DNA from: Varanus komodoensis
Taxonomy: Eukaryota > Chordata > Lepidosauria > Squamata > Varanidae
Direction: 5' to 3'
DNA: 64,000 bases
Assembly (NCBI RefSeq): GCF_004798865.1
Contig: NW_025335268.1
Coordinates: 38,393,485-38,457,484, forward strand
Under the pieces are notes generated by a model. That model was not told the origin of the DNA. It worked only from the letters and a program-made list of their open reading frames with translations, and made no database searches. The translations under genes and the position numbers were made by a program. Below are positions 28,500-41,800 of the stretch, one piece after another (position 1 is the stretch's first letter; each line of letters starts with the position of its first letter).

Positions 28500-31400
28500 A
28501 GCATGGTAAAGCCCAGAACAAGGGAGCTGTTAGGGAGAGTGTGACCAACAACTGCCCAGTCTGACACAGCTGTCAGTAGCATTTCAGCTCCTCCTACCCC
28601 AGATATACTCTTTGGGGTAGGAGAAAATTGCTCCACACTCATGCCTAAGAGGAGGAAACTTCTTGCGAGGGGAAGGGAAGAGAATCAGCAGGATGGAAAA
28701 TGGAAGACAACACCTCCCAGCTGACTACTCTCCTCATCCCCCACTTGAACCCAAGGCTTCCTCTCAGACAGCAGTGGGGAAATCAGCTGATTGTCGCTTT
28801 TCCTTTCTGCAACAGCACCCAGCTGGTTGCCCTAAACCTGAGAATGGATCCAGGTTTCCTCTGGAGCAAGAGACAAGTGTGCCTGATCAGCTTTCATCCT
28901 CTTTTCACCCTCTTTTAGGGAATAAGACCCGTTTATATAAAAAAGTCTGCTGAACAACCATGGTGAACCAAAAGTAGCCAATGATCATGGCTGTCAAAGT
29001 GACAAGCGTCCACCCTCCATCCATTGTCCCCTGAAAAGGGCTGGGAGGGAAGGAAGGAACCACCATAAGCTTGATCGTCTGCTGGGTTCCTTATAGCTGC
29101 TTAGCACTCCATGGCAACCCACTGTGGAAATTTACCATGGTGGTGTTGTAAATGCAGACCTGCACAGTCTGTTATATGGTTTTTACTTATCACAATGGTT
29201 TCTTATGATGCCTGGACCTGGAATAGTAGCTTTATCATTCATGGTACTGAAATACCATAGAGTTCAATCGAAAGACAAAGGGGGGCTGTTCATTCACCTA
29301 ATCTCTATGACCCATGTTTCAAGGAACGCACACGTCATTGCTCACTTTGCCCCTACAGGGTTTGCAGCATTTCCCTTTCCATCCAACTCTTTTTTGTCCT
29401 CTTTCCACTTGTTTTCTAGGTGCAGAGAATCGTGCAGCAATGCCCACCAGACTGACCTTGGGAGTTGCACTTTTTCTTGCTATTGCTAATTTTCCACTGT
29501 GATTTCCTAAAATTTCACTACCCTTCCTTTCTTGCAATTCATTTTTACGCAGCGTATTGCTCCATCTTTAATAAGACTGTTTCCTATGTAGTTCAGATGG
29601 GTGAACATGGCACATTCAAAAGGAGTGTTTTCCTTGAAATACCAGCCCTAGCCTCACCCTTCCTTGTTTACACTCCTCCAGTAATATTTAGTCTACACTG
29701 TACCGTGGGAGGGCAACTGTACTCTCCTAGCAACTCCACTCCGCCTCCCTGTCACCTCATCAGCTCTATTTGTGGCACAGTTTCCAGTTTCCCAAAATCC
29801 ATCCTCTGCACATTCCCTGGTAAATTTTGAGAATTGTTGTTGCTTGAAAGCCACATGCAGCTTTGTCCTTTCCTTAGAATTCCTCTCTGTCACACACAGT
29901 GGATACAGGAGCAGATCCTGATCCCCCACCAACTCATTTCTCCCAAAGCACTGCTACCTAAGAAGCAGCCCTGCAGCAATACTTACATGCTGCAGCTGCA
30001 TCTGCTAGATCGAGGAAGCACCATCCTGCCAGAAGGTGCATTCCCACTTTTGAGCTAAAGCAGAACTGAGCATATTTATCAATCGATGGGCTAGTTCAGA
30101 GACATTTGAAACATTTGAAATCCACAAGGAATACCAATTCCTCCCCATGATTTTCTGAGCAACTTGGAAAACAGGGATCCTCTAATTGCCTTGGCAGTGG
30201 AAGGATAAATTTCATGCTCTCGAGAAGTTCAAAGAGGCTACACAAGATCTGAGGAGGCCCCAAACCATACAATTCTTTGGCATGTACGCTACTAGATTGC
30301 CGGGATGTGACATCAGATTACATTGCTGAAAGCGCAATTGCTCTGTCCCAACCTCTACCTTGTTTTTGTCCCTTGAAGGGCTGCCATTCTCCATCCAGGG
30401 AGTCATCATCTCCTACATGCAACAGGTAGATTCTTATCTTGTGTGAGCAAGTACATCAAAGCACTGCTTCAGTATGCAGCATTCCATCTGTCACGATCTC
30501 CAGGCCACCTGATGTTCTGCCAACCAAAATATGTTTTCACCTCAGGCCTCCAAGGGGAATAATCCAGGTGGCCAGCCCTTTCTTGGCTCCTCAGCAAGCA
30601 TGTCACTCCGCTTCAAGCATGAGTTCTCCAGCTATATATTCTGCCAACACCTACCGATGTTCACCCTACAGTTGGACCTGGAGGGATATAGTTGGGATAC
30701 ATACTGCACACAGACCCAAAGGGGGGCAGGTAAAGGTGTTGGGGTTGGTATCTGGGAAATAATATGATCAACTTTTCCCAGGAAAACAGACTGAAATGGA
30801 AGGCTTGGGCATTGCGCCTCAACAGACACCCATCCTCTGGCTTTTCCACCCAGACACTTCTCTCCGGAGAAGCAACAGCTGGCTCATTGCAGAATCACTG
30901 ATCTTGACCAAATGGTGAAGCACAGCCTTGCAAGTATGGGCAGCCATCTGAGAATGTCACACAAGAAACAGAAAGAAGTCTCATTCCACATTTATCATCT
31001 CCTGGCAGTGGGGGTGCCTCTCTTTGGACATAAGGGGCTGCTCAATCCACCTGATAATCATCTCTTTGGCATTTTCCCCAAAGTGGAGGCTGGCCTGGAT
31101 GGCACAAGCCAGGAGAAAGAACCACGGGAGGCAGGAGCAGCATTGGAAATGGGGGAGATTGGTCCACAGATGGGTCAGACAGAAGAGAAGCACCCCAGCA
31201 GAAATGTCTTCTTACAAATGTCCAGCTGCTGGAGAAAGGGCCTTGAAGTTTTTTTGGCACATGAAAGAATAGGAAAATGAAAGATAGGTGGTTGACTGCC
31301 TGATCAGAGTCCCAATGAGTAACAATATATTCAGCATTCTTTTTGTGCTATCCTTTCTGCTGTCTCCCCACCCACTGCTAAAACACCTCCCCTTTTCCTA
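28500..31400. other. Unassigned stretch with many open frames
   Basis: The base composition is less AT-rich than the flanks, with overlapping frames of 80-122 codons on both strands (for example the plus-strand frame at 30912-31280). I see no conserved motif, splice pattern or terminal repeats. It may be an unnamed repeat or plain intergenic DNA. Listed so that the gap is not silent. Confidence 0.3.
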
Positions 31401-31660
31401 CTTGTCATTCATTAGAACACTTCCTACCAGACCTTAACATTCCTGAGTATGGGCAGAGGAGGAGATGTGCTTCCACCACTTTGTCAGGCGGCTTGTCAAG
31501 GCAAAGCCTTCTGTTTCTGGTTGTGGTGATGCAGACTTGTGCGTCTAGCATGGCTGGAAAGAGAAGGGTGCTCTGTCTTTAAATTACACTGTCACAAACA
31601 TAGAGCTTCCATACAGGATAAATTATTCAGAAGTCTTTTCACATATACAACTTGAATGAA

Positions 31661-31666
31661 TTTATT
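31661..31666 (-). terminator. Candidate ARMT1 polyadenylation signal
   Basis: AATAAA on the minus strand about 435 bp after the ARMT1 stop codon, in an AT-rich context. Other A/T-rich hexamers (ATTAAA near 31889) are possible alternatives. Confidence 0.4.
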
Positions 31667-32097
31667 TAACGTAATTTCATTCAAAGATGACTTAAGCTCA
31701 AACAGCTTTAAATTAAGACTTTTCTGACAGAAATGCAAAAGTGTTATCCATGAGTGCAATACTTTGTCTTGAGATTTATGTTCAAACAGCATGGAGGTCA
31801 TGTTCATTAGTATTGAAGCAGCTTTTACTGGGCCCTTGGCCCAGCCTTCATTATTTACAAATTAAAATAATCAAGAAAGGAAAGTTTAATCTTTAATCTT
31901 TTTGCTTAATCTTGTGTTTTTGATATTCTAGGAATACCAGAAAAGTTTGTAAAGTATATCACAACTGCACACTACTTTAAGAATAGCAGCAAGATTCATG
32001 GAAGAGAACATGCATATTGAAAGCCAGTGTTCTTTGACCCTAGACCATCAATAACAGATTTGCATAGCGCCTCATTGCATCATACCTGGCAAGTCAA

Positions 32098-32862
32098 TCA
32101 TGCAGCAGCATCAAACTGAATTATTCCATATTTCCCAGTGATCATCCATTCAGGTTCAGTATTGGTAAGCTGCTCACCTTGCCCAGGTTTCAACCCAACC
32201 TGAATATCACATTTTAGCGTTCTTAAGCTGCAGAGAGGTGCAGGGTGAAAATTGTTCAAGGCTTGATGGAATGGCACCGTAAATTCCCATTTACGGTCAC
32301 CTAATAACTTTCTATAATTTAGATCACCTTTAAAAATAATTAAATCTGATTTCTGTAATTCAGCATACAAATCAGGAGTAACCTGAGCCATGCAAGAAAA
32401 TTCATGTGGCAAAGTCCAGAACAAATGATCATGATAAACCCAAGTACCGTTTTTCATATAACTCTCCCAGGAGACACCGCATCTAGACATCCACTTGTTA
32501 TTAGCTGACTGCATTTGTGTAATCGTCCAATTTATGTCACGCTTTGTAGTATCTGACACATACCAAGGAATACTTTTTCCATGGAAGTGAATTTCGGTAA
32601 CCAATTTTGAGGATAACAAAAAGTCAGCCAATACAAGGTCAGCAGCAAGTTCAAAACCAGCATTATCCAGGACTATGTCAAGTCTAGTTGCTGCCTCTCT
32701 ATCCATCTTCTTTTTATTTATAAGCAGTGACCAGAGTTTTTCTGTATGATCCACCAAGACAAAAGATTTTAGCTCTTGCAGTGCTTGTAAGGGGTCAGCT
32801 TTCTGAGAATTATCTGCTCCTCCTGAAATTGACAAGTCACACTTATTGCCCCACAGTGAAAC
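32098..32862 (-). CDS. ARMT1: ARMT1 last coding exon (catalytic part)
   Basis: The 765-nt exon enters in phase 0 after the acceptor TTCCTCTCCAG. It reads VSLWGNKCDLSISGG (human ISLWGNKCDLSLSGG), then VLDNAGFELAADLVLADFLL with the metal-binding Asp-Asn, HFHGKSIPWYVSDTT, HDHLFWTLPHEFSCMAQV, KGDLNYRKLLGDRKWEF, NNFHPAPLCSLRTLKCDIQV, and stops after GIIQFDAAA. No internal stops or odd codons. Confidence 0.97.
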   Translation of the reverse strand, partial: VSLWGNKCDLSISGGADNSQKADPLQALQELKSFVLVDHTEKLWSLLINKKKMDREAATRLDIVLDNAGFELAADLVLADFLLSSKLVTEIHFHGKSIPWYVSDTTKRDINWTITQMQSANNKWMSRCGVSWESYMKNGTWVYHDHLFWTLPHEFSCMAQVTPDLYAELQKSDLIIFKGDLNYRKLLGDRKWEFTVPFHQALNNFHPAPLCSLRTLKCDIQVGLKPGQGEQLTNTEPEWMITGKYGIIQFDAAA

Positions 32863-35800
32863 CTGGAGAGGAAGAAGAAAATACACATTACATTTTATGA
32901 GGTGGGAAATCCCTTGCTCTAGGATATACCAAACACATTTAGACTAACATCCAACAATTTGTGTAAAAGGACTGGAATCCTGATTATCAGTATTTTGGTA
33001 GGTAAGGTACATAACCAGCATATTGTGTGGATTTTGAGCACTGCTTCAAACAAAATGGATGTGATTGCAGGGAACAGTGTAAGGTGAGCTGGAAGGCTTA
33101 CAGAATCCCAACTTGTCTAAAAATATTTAGATAACAAGGACAGTCTCTGAACATTTATTGGAAACATGATACTCCTAATGGTTGACATTAGGTCATTTTT
33201 GTGAAATAGAAACTTAAACAGCTTTTATAATTCAAGAATATGTATAACACATTACATATTTAAGCAGTAAGGATTGCTAATTTTACCTGAATCAGCTTAA
33301 AAAATTCTTCCTTCAGACATTTGTCATCTAGGTCCTTTATATTCTTCAATAGCTCTTGCAGGTAAGTACTTAAAACAATAATAGCTTGCTGAGAGTTAAA
33401 GAAAGCATGAACCTTTTCTTCTTTAAATACATCGAAGTCACCGATAGGTGGACTAAACAGAAGAGTGAATGGGGAACACATTATTACATTAGTTGTGGAC
33501 ATCATTAGATGCTGGAAGACACCTGCATGTTGAACAACCTGCCCCTACACCATAGGATAGCTTATCCCATGTCATATTGTCTATTTTTAACCTCTTCTTC
33601 AAACAATGTTTTGCAGTTGGCAGGGCTAGAGAATACACAGCATAATATAATATTATCTATATCCAGGAACAAAAGGAAATAATTCTAACCATTTTCCCCT
33701 TTATGATTTCAATGTACAGTGGTTCCTTGTACTTCGAACTTGTTTCAGGAGTGTCTTTAGTTGTGTTATCAGTGCAACTAAAGAAACGCACGAAAGAGGA
33801 CTTCCAGAACTGCTTCTGAAAGTGGCAAGAATGATGGGGTAAGTATGTTTGAAGTGAGGGGGAGTATTGAGGGCCAATAAACCGAAGCTCAATCCAGACA
33901 AGACGGAGGTCCTGTTGGTTGGCAGATCGGGCTTTGGTGAGGGTGAACTGAACCTAGTCCTGAATGGGGTTGCACTCTCTCTTAGGGACAAGGTCCGCAG
34001 CTTGGGAGTGCTCCTCGACCCAGAGCTTTCACTGGAGGCTCAGGTGACAGCGGTGGCGAGGAGCGCGTTCTTTCAGCTTCGGCTGATCCATCAGCTGCGC
34101 CCCTACCTGGAGAATGACTGCCTGGCGACAGTGACACACGTGTTGGTGGACTTCCCGCCTTGACTTCTGTAACGTGCTCTATGTGGGGCTACCCTTGAAG
34201 ACGGTCCGGATACTTCAATTGGTTCAAAATAGAGCTGTCAGGCTGCTGACAGGGACTGGGCGTTATGTTCACATGACTCCAGTCCTCCATCAGCTTCACT
34301 GGCTTCCCATTGAAGTCCGGGCCCAATTCAAGGTGTTGGTTATGACCTATAAAGCCCTAAACGGCTTGGGTCCTGGTTACCTGAAGGAGCGCTTACATCC
34401 ATATATGCCCGCCCGCCCCCTGAGCGGGAGAGGCCCTTCTCTGGGAACCCTCCATGAAGGAAATTAGGAGGGTGAGTACTCGGAGGAGGGCTTTCTCTGC
34501 GGTGGCGCCCAATCTATGGAATGCGCTCCCCAGAGAGGTCTGCCTGGCGCCGTCGTTATTTGTTTTTCGGTGCCAGGCAAAGACCTTTTTATTCAAACGT
34601 CATTTTAACTGTTAATAGTATTTATTTATTTTATTCTTTGGCCAGGGCGACTTATTTTATATTGTTAATTGATTTATGTTGTGAGCTGTCCCGAGGCTTT
34701 GGCGAATGGGGCGGCATAGAAATTTTCTATATATATATTTTTTTTCTGAGGGGAATTAATGGCAATATGTCTTTTACTGTAATATATTTTTTTAACTTGG
34801 GTGCACAACCAATAACGTTTTCACTGGGACCGCATTCTTTTTGCTCACAGTTCAGACACAGAAGCATGGTTCAAACTGTGGTGTGATTTTATCTTGATTA
34901 TCTAATGTCTGAACTTTGGATAATTTGAAGTTAGAGTCATTTGAACTACAAGGCACCACTGTAATCTGATATGATTCCACACACAGTCTTTATCCCTGAA
35001 CTCTGGATAAGCTTTGGTACTGGCTATGTTTGAACAATGATATCTCAGCATGATGAGTTGAGGTCAGGATGAGCCTTTTGGCTGTGCTCAGAACCTCGTC
35101 ACTTCAGTGCAGAAGCCAGAGAACCATTTGTTAACTATAGTTCTTTGTTTTTATCTATAACCCTGTTTGCGCATGCTATGAAGGCAAACTTGAATAAAAT
35201 GTGGGACTCATCCACATCCTGGAAAGTTGACCTTTGACCTTTAATTTTACTTTTAAGGGAACTTGACTTAGCATTATGTTTAACCTGGATTATGGGTCAG
35301 TTTAATAATACATCAGGTTCAAACCATGGTTTATGAAGCTACTTTATTAAATTAGCCAGAGTTTGTTTTGAGCTGGGATTTAAACCTAACACCAAACCAG
35401 GATTCCTTAAAGGTGAAATCAATTTCTGGCAAAGTCTTTCCCATGACCATGTGAAATGGGGAGTAAGACAAAGTATGCAAGTATGATGCTGCATTCAGGC
35501 TTATCTTCATTGTGCAAAACCATAATTTAGCATTATATGAAAAAACCTATGATTAAAAGCTGTGGAATATGCAATGATAATCAACCATGATTTCATATTG
35601 GTTTTAAGATCCTTGCTTACTTTGGAGTTGTTAACATATCATCATCTGTTTGAAAAAACCTTAAAAAGTATAATTAATGGAAAATTTGCTTGGCTTGTTT
35701 GCTGGCTGACAGAAATGGATGACCAAAGTGGCTGCCTGTGCAGTAAGTTTTTAAATAAATAAATAGGCTTATTAAGTTAAAGTATGTTTCTCTGAATGTA

Positions 35801-38800
35801 CTTAATGTATAGACTATAAAGGTGGTTTATAAATTATGTAAGCAACAAGAACTTAATAGTAATCCTGAATCCGGTCATGAGTCCACCTATTCCAGCTTTT
35901 ACAGAAGCCAACCAGCCGGCTATAAGAACCTCACAAGCAGGACAAAAAGTGCAATAGCACCATCACATAATAGTAAGTGCTTTTAAAATATCTTTCAACT
36001 ATCTTTCAATTTTTCAACTGTTTTCATTTGGAAACTAGCTTTAGGATTCCAAATTCTTAAATTAGAAATTCTAAAATCCCATAAATTTATGGGATTCTAA
36101 ATTTAAAGTAGTCAACATTTTTCATGCAATGTTTTACTTCGAGCCTAGACTTACTTTCCCAATTCCCCAATAAATGGTAACTATACAAAACAGCTGACGC
36201 TACATGTACTTACTGTAGAACAATTGCTTCATGGATTCTACGATACATATAACACTCTGTATATAACCAAGGAGATTGAAACCAACTTGGTGGTTGATTT
36301 GATAAATTTTGATGATATTCAAGGTACTGGTTCCACAGAGTGATATCGGGGAGATTATCATTCATTGCAATCAATGGTTTGTCTGTCTGCAGCTCATTCC
36401 GTAATTTGGAGAGATAAGCTATAGCTTTCTTCTCTGCTTCAATACCTTTCTAAAATAAAGTGGAAAATAAATGCTTTCAATCCAAATGTATGTTTACTGA
36501 TAAACTTTTGTTTTCCAGAAAATCATATTTGATACATAGAATACTTTAAGCACAACACCTACAAGGTTAGAGTCACATGCCAAGAGTTCCCATTAAAAGC
36601 ACATAACAAACAGTATCAGAAATAAGCTGAATAACCAGATAAATTGTTACTTGAGTATGCAGTGGATATTGAAAAAGTTTCTTGTGCACTGAAGTTTCAG
36701 AGTACAAGAAACAACCTTGCAAATCAAAAACATATATAGGATATATGTGGGGCATTTTGTGCTTTATAAGTCTTAGGATACAATCCTGTGGCCACTAGAT
36801 ACTGAGTAGAGGGCCATAAGATAGGTTTGCGTTCCAGATCTGACTTCAGAAATGTAGCTCTGACACCACAAATGAGACTGTGGAGCTGGCATTGGAACCT
36901 TGCATCAACCCGGTAGTGCCTCGTCCCCTCCTCCTCACAAGTGGGGCAAAAGCCATCGGGGTCCAAATCAGCCACCTGTGTCTTTTGCAAGGTGAAGCAT
37001 GAAGGCCATTCTTGCTGCTGTGCATATTCAGATGCCATACACCTTTTAGCGTGGAGAGTTACGGGCAGCCACACTGGATAGGACCCTTGGTCAATCTGAG
37101 ACAACCCTCTCCTTGTGTAATATCCAATAATCCTTACTCATTGGGCAAGAAACTTTATGTGTGGGAAATTAACTTGGGTTATTTCTTTCACCATACTACT
37201 GTTTGTATTAACTTGAAATATTTTTATTAAATACATTTTTCTCCTGCCCAATAGCCTGAAGGCTCTCTGAATTTGGATAGCAATGTATAAATAAGACAGT
37301 GGTAGCATTAAAAAGAATGGGTTGTATCCAAAGCTAGTTCTACTTAGTTTAGACTTAATGAAATGAATAAGAGTCAGGTTAGACCAACATTGGATTCAAC
37401 CCTGAATAAAGAAGTAGTATTCTCAAAGCTCTAGAGGTCATGCCATCACAAAAAAAGAAAAAAAGAAGAAAAAATCCATCTCAATTTGGATCTGTCTTAG
37501 ATGAGAGGGCAAATTTAAGATTTCTAATTTAAAAACTTAATAGCATTTAACATTATGTGGCTTCTGTACTCCTAAGGCACTGAGAAGATTTACTAGCACC
37601 AGCTATATTCCCCTATTCTTCCTCTGAATGAATTTGTATCTTCATCATCACTATATCTAATAGCAACCCAGCTGCTGAACACTGACAGGATTAGCCAAAT
37701 GGAAAAGAATGAGAGTGAGAGAAACTTATTAGCATGACTAGGAAAAATACAACATTTGCAAGTGTATAAACAAAGGGGGACCTCCTCCAACCGGCCAGTG
37801 AAGACTAAGCATCCCCAGTCAATGCAAAATACTGGATGAATGGAAGGAAAGGGGTATGGCTGGCTTGCTATCAAAGAGTGGGTATCCCACCAGTCCCTTC
37901 TGATATTGATCTCAAGCAGGTGAACACTTATCAGTTTGAAAGCAAGTTAGGATCACCCAAATATAAGGTAGTGGTTTCTACATGTCTGGGAGAAGCCTTA
38001 CATACACAAATGTAATTTTGTGCTTAAAAAAAAACTTCTTGAAATTTCCCAGACACTGCCTGACAAGAAGCTAGGAGCCAACAGAATGTGAATGAAATGC
38101 AAACCTACAAAGGCAGAAAGTGAAAAGAGAAATTGGATAGATTGTGTGAGATTAAAAATCAAGTCTGAGAGTTTGAAACTCCACTGAATCCCACACAAAC
38201 AATAAAAGAAAACTAGAAGGCAACATGTAAAGATGGAAATGACATGCTCAAGCCCTTGATAGTTTATACCAAGGCAGTCCAACATTTTGTACCTAGAGGG
38301 CCACATGGGGACTTCATCACAGAACCTGGGGACTGAACAATGAATTACATTTCCATATTCTAAAAAAGTGTCTGCAATGTATTTATTTAATGTACACAAT
38401 ATACTTAATTAACCATTAAATGACAGAGAAAACCTATATGAGGTCTCAGAGTTGGTTTTTCTCTGCCAAGATCACAGGCAGCTCCTTCTGCAACCAGAGC
38501 CCAAGCACAATGACCACTCCTCTGGGGTGGCCCATCCCTTTCTTTCCTCTTTCTCCTGCCCAGAAACTCTCCCATGGGACCCCTCTGGTCCATCCCTTCT
38601 TCTTGGAATTGCTGCACTGAGTCTCTTGTACTTGAGTGGATGAACTCTCCCCAGCATGCCCTGCCTGCGTCTGCTGATGAGCGCAAAGATGCTTAGCCTC
38701 AAAGTGCCTTTGTACTGGAGCAGCATGGAGCACGCTGGGGCAAGCTCTCACAAGGCAGCTGCAATCATGAGTATGCTATCACTGAGATGTGGACTGCAGG

Positions 38801-41800
38801 TGGTACAGGGGGGCTCCAAGCAGGTGCCATGGGTTGGACCACTCTGGTTTATGCTAAGTCTCCTGGAAGGGTGAGTGTAAAACCTGTAATGGTTTCTGTA
38901 GATGAGAACAAATGGCAAACAATGGTTTCTGTAAAGATGAGAAAGACTGTCAAGGTAAGTTGAAATAAAAAGAGCATTCAGTAATAATAGTCAATGGCCC
39001 ATACTAAGAGGCTGTAGAAACTGTAGAAAGTTGAGATATTAATCAGGGGAAAAAATAAAGGGAGATGCTTGTGCTCCTAAAGACTTGGTATTAGCATTGA
39101 GTAGATGTGTACCACGAGGTTAAAAACACCCTCCTCCCTACATTGTATGAGAAAATTTCAGAGGCATGGAAGGAAAAAGGACACATTTTCCAGTCTCCAG
39201 AAGTCTGTCCTGCATATTCACAATTACACAGAAGCAGTGCAGTCAGGGTTGAAACTAGCAGCAGCCCTGAGCTTTTATGCTACACAGAACAGAAAGAGTA
39301 AGGGCGTTCCTTTTCTTTGTCTCCTACAGAAGCCTACCACAATCAGTAAGATTTAGCAAGTTCTACAAGATTCCTGTTCCATTTGGGCTGATGCTCCAAA
39401 CAGCTTTTGTTGGTTGTTGCCAGATGTTTTTCTATACTTACTGGCTTCTTCAACTTATGGAAACCAAATACCAGTCAGGTACAAACAACAATAGACTTTA
39501 GCATGGCTTAATGTTGCAGAGAAACATCTGGCTCCCAGTTGCAACAGTCCCTTCACACAGGCTATACATAAGTTGGGGAAAAGCTTTTTGCCAAGCTTTT
39601 CACTATCCTAATAACACTTTCTTGGTCTTTCCCCTGTATTTTAAATCTTCCTCTGCTAAAATTTTTCAAATATTAAAATATTCTGTTTCCAGAATGTTTT
39701 TTTTTTTTTTTTTTTTGTTTCCAGTACTTGGCTTTCATACAGTATTTGAATTTCCTAAGTCATAGTTTAAGCATTCTTTAACATGATAATGGTGATAGTT
39801 GGTCAAAATCCAGAGGAAAAAATGAAATACTTTCTTTGCGATCCTCAGCTGTAACACACAAGGGTCAGAATCAACACCTCACAGTCTTTTAGTAAAAGAG
39901 GAAAGAAGAAGGAAATAGAATGACAAAAATTAGGGCAAAGTGTTTTATTTATTTATTTATTTAAAACTTTTCTATACCGTCAGCTACCAAATGGTCTCAG
40001 GACAGTCTTACAATAAAACAAAGTGGAGCACAGCATCCATTCTATACAATGAAAACCCACTTAAAATCTCAGGCTAAACCTTAAAATACCAGGAAAATAA
40101 AAAGGATTTGGCCTGGCGCCAAAAAGAATAAAGTGTCACAAAACGTTAAACTTTACAACATAAAATATATTGACAAAAGGACAAAACAGCTTGCAAAGGT
40201 GGAGCAAGGAATTGTACTGATACTGAAACATGTAACTGAGCTATAATCAAAATAAAATGTAACTACAGAATGAAGAGTTTCAAAGTAGTGACTGGGCAAA
40301 AAATGCCAAACAAAATACATTACACATGAATAAAAAGCAAAGTGCATGGGGACAAAAATCCTATATTTCACATATTTGCTCATGCTGCCAAAACTGGCAG
40401 TGACTTACCAGGAAAGAAATCTTGGGGTTCGGCCAGACAGAGCAATGAAAACACTGATGCATTTAAGTATGAAGATATTATTAGGGAATGGACAGAAAAA
40501 ATAAACCTGCCAGTATCAAAATGCCCTCATATAAATCTATTGTGCTGCCAGAGCTATGCATTTGAAATATTTGGGTGACCCCCTCGCCTCCTCAAACGAA
40601 TATTGTACAACAGGAAAGGGGTCAAGATAGGCCAACCAAAACAATCAAGAGAATTTACTTATCTTCCTTAGGAAAAGAGACTAAAGCATTTCAAATTGTT
40701 TTTAATTAAAAAAAAAACTGGTATTATTGAGGTTTATCTAAGTACACATTGAAATGAAAAAATAGAGAAGAGAAAGGTATCTCATCCTCTTGTGATACAA
40801 AAACTCAGACCTTATCCAGTGAACTTGATGGGCTGCAGCATAAGAGCAAGCAGAAGAAAGCATTCATTTATACTGTCTATGACCATCAGATTAGATGGCT
40901 TAAAAGGAAATTACAAACATTACTGGGTTATTCAGTACACACTAGGCTGCAATTTTATAGACACCTACCAGAGATTAAGTCTTACTGAACTTGATGGTAC
41001 TTCATTCTAAGTAGGCATGCATAGGAATGGACTGCCATATACAGTGATATCATGCCCTAAAAGCTAGCTAGCAGCTACTGCCTCCATCACATCTGGCAGG
41101 CTAATTTGGAGGCAAGATGTTAACGATGAATATTTTTCAGTCTGACAGGGATGCTTGTACATAGTTAAGAAAATAGAAAAAGTTATCTCTAAGCATGCAG
41201 AAATAATTATAGAGGTTTATTGGCAATCCTAGAAACATTGAAAGAACAGTGGTAAAAGAGAAAGGGTCAAAGATAATAATTTCTTACTTCTCCATATTCT
41301 TCAAAGAATTCATTTTTATGACGATGTAGAGTATCAATAACTTTGGTCAGGATAAGAGGCATCCTGTCTTTAATTGTATTATATGCAAAAGATCTACAAA
41401 GAAAAAAACATTATTTTAGGGTTATAAATAACCACTTCATCAAAACTGTCATCAGGCGACTAAAATCTAGAAAAAAGCAATCTTCATTCAAAGAATAAAT
41501 CGCTGTAGTTGGATATCATAAACATTATTTTGTTTGTTTTATTTATAAACATTATTTACAGCAGAACAAGCCTAGCCTAGGCTTGTTTGTTTCCTACTAT
41601 AGTTGCAAGGGAGATTTTTAAAATGGATGCAAAAGGTTCTAAAAACAAACTGCAGATTGGCTTGCCATCTGATGTGTCAACAAGCAGTGGCTAATCATAA
41701 TTTTGGTTTATTTGAAACAAGCCAACTTCAAACCAGAGATTATAAAGCTGACTTCTTTCAAACAAACCAGTTAGGATTCACAACAGTTGAGGATTTGGTT

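Larger units (their letters stand above)
22994..32097. other. Intergenic region between CCDC170 and the ARMT1 3' end
   Basis: About 9 kb without a recognisable gene. It has a SINE (23566-23795), an L2 relic (23990-24345), an hAT-like MITE (25803-25922) and an L1 (26684-27491). From 28.5 to 31.4 kb there is a less AT-rich stretch with several open frames of 80-120 codons on both strands, which I cannot assign. The last 440 bp or so are probably ARMT1 3' UTR. Confidence 0.5.
36450..41287. other. ARMT1 intron 2
   Basis: Contains an unassigned 126-codon minus-strand frame (36724-37104), an L2 relic (39940-40140) and a T20 run (39697-39716). Another GC-richer patch at 38.4-38.9 kb has overlapping frames but no motif I recognise. 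Confidence 0.45.
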
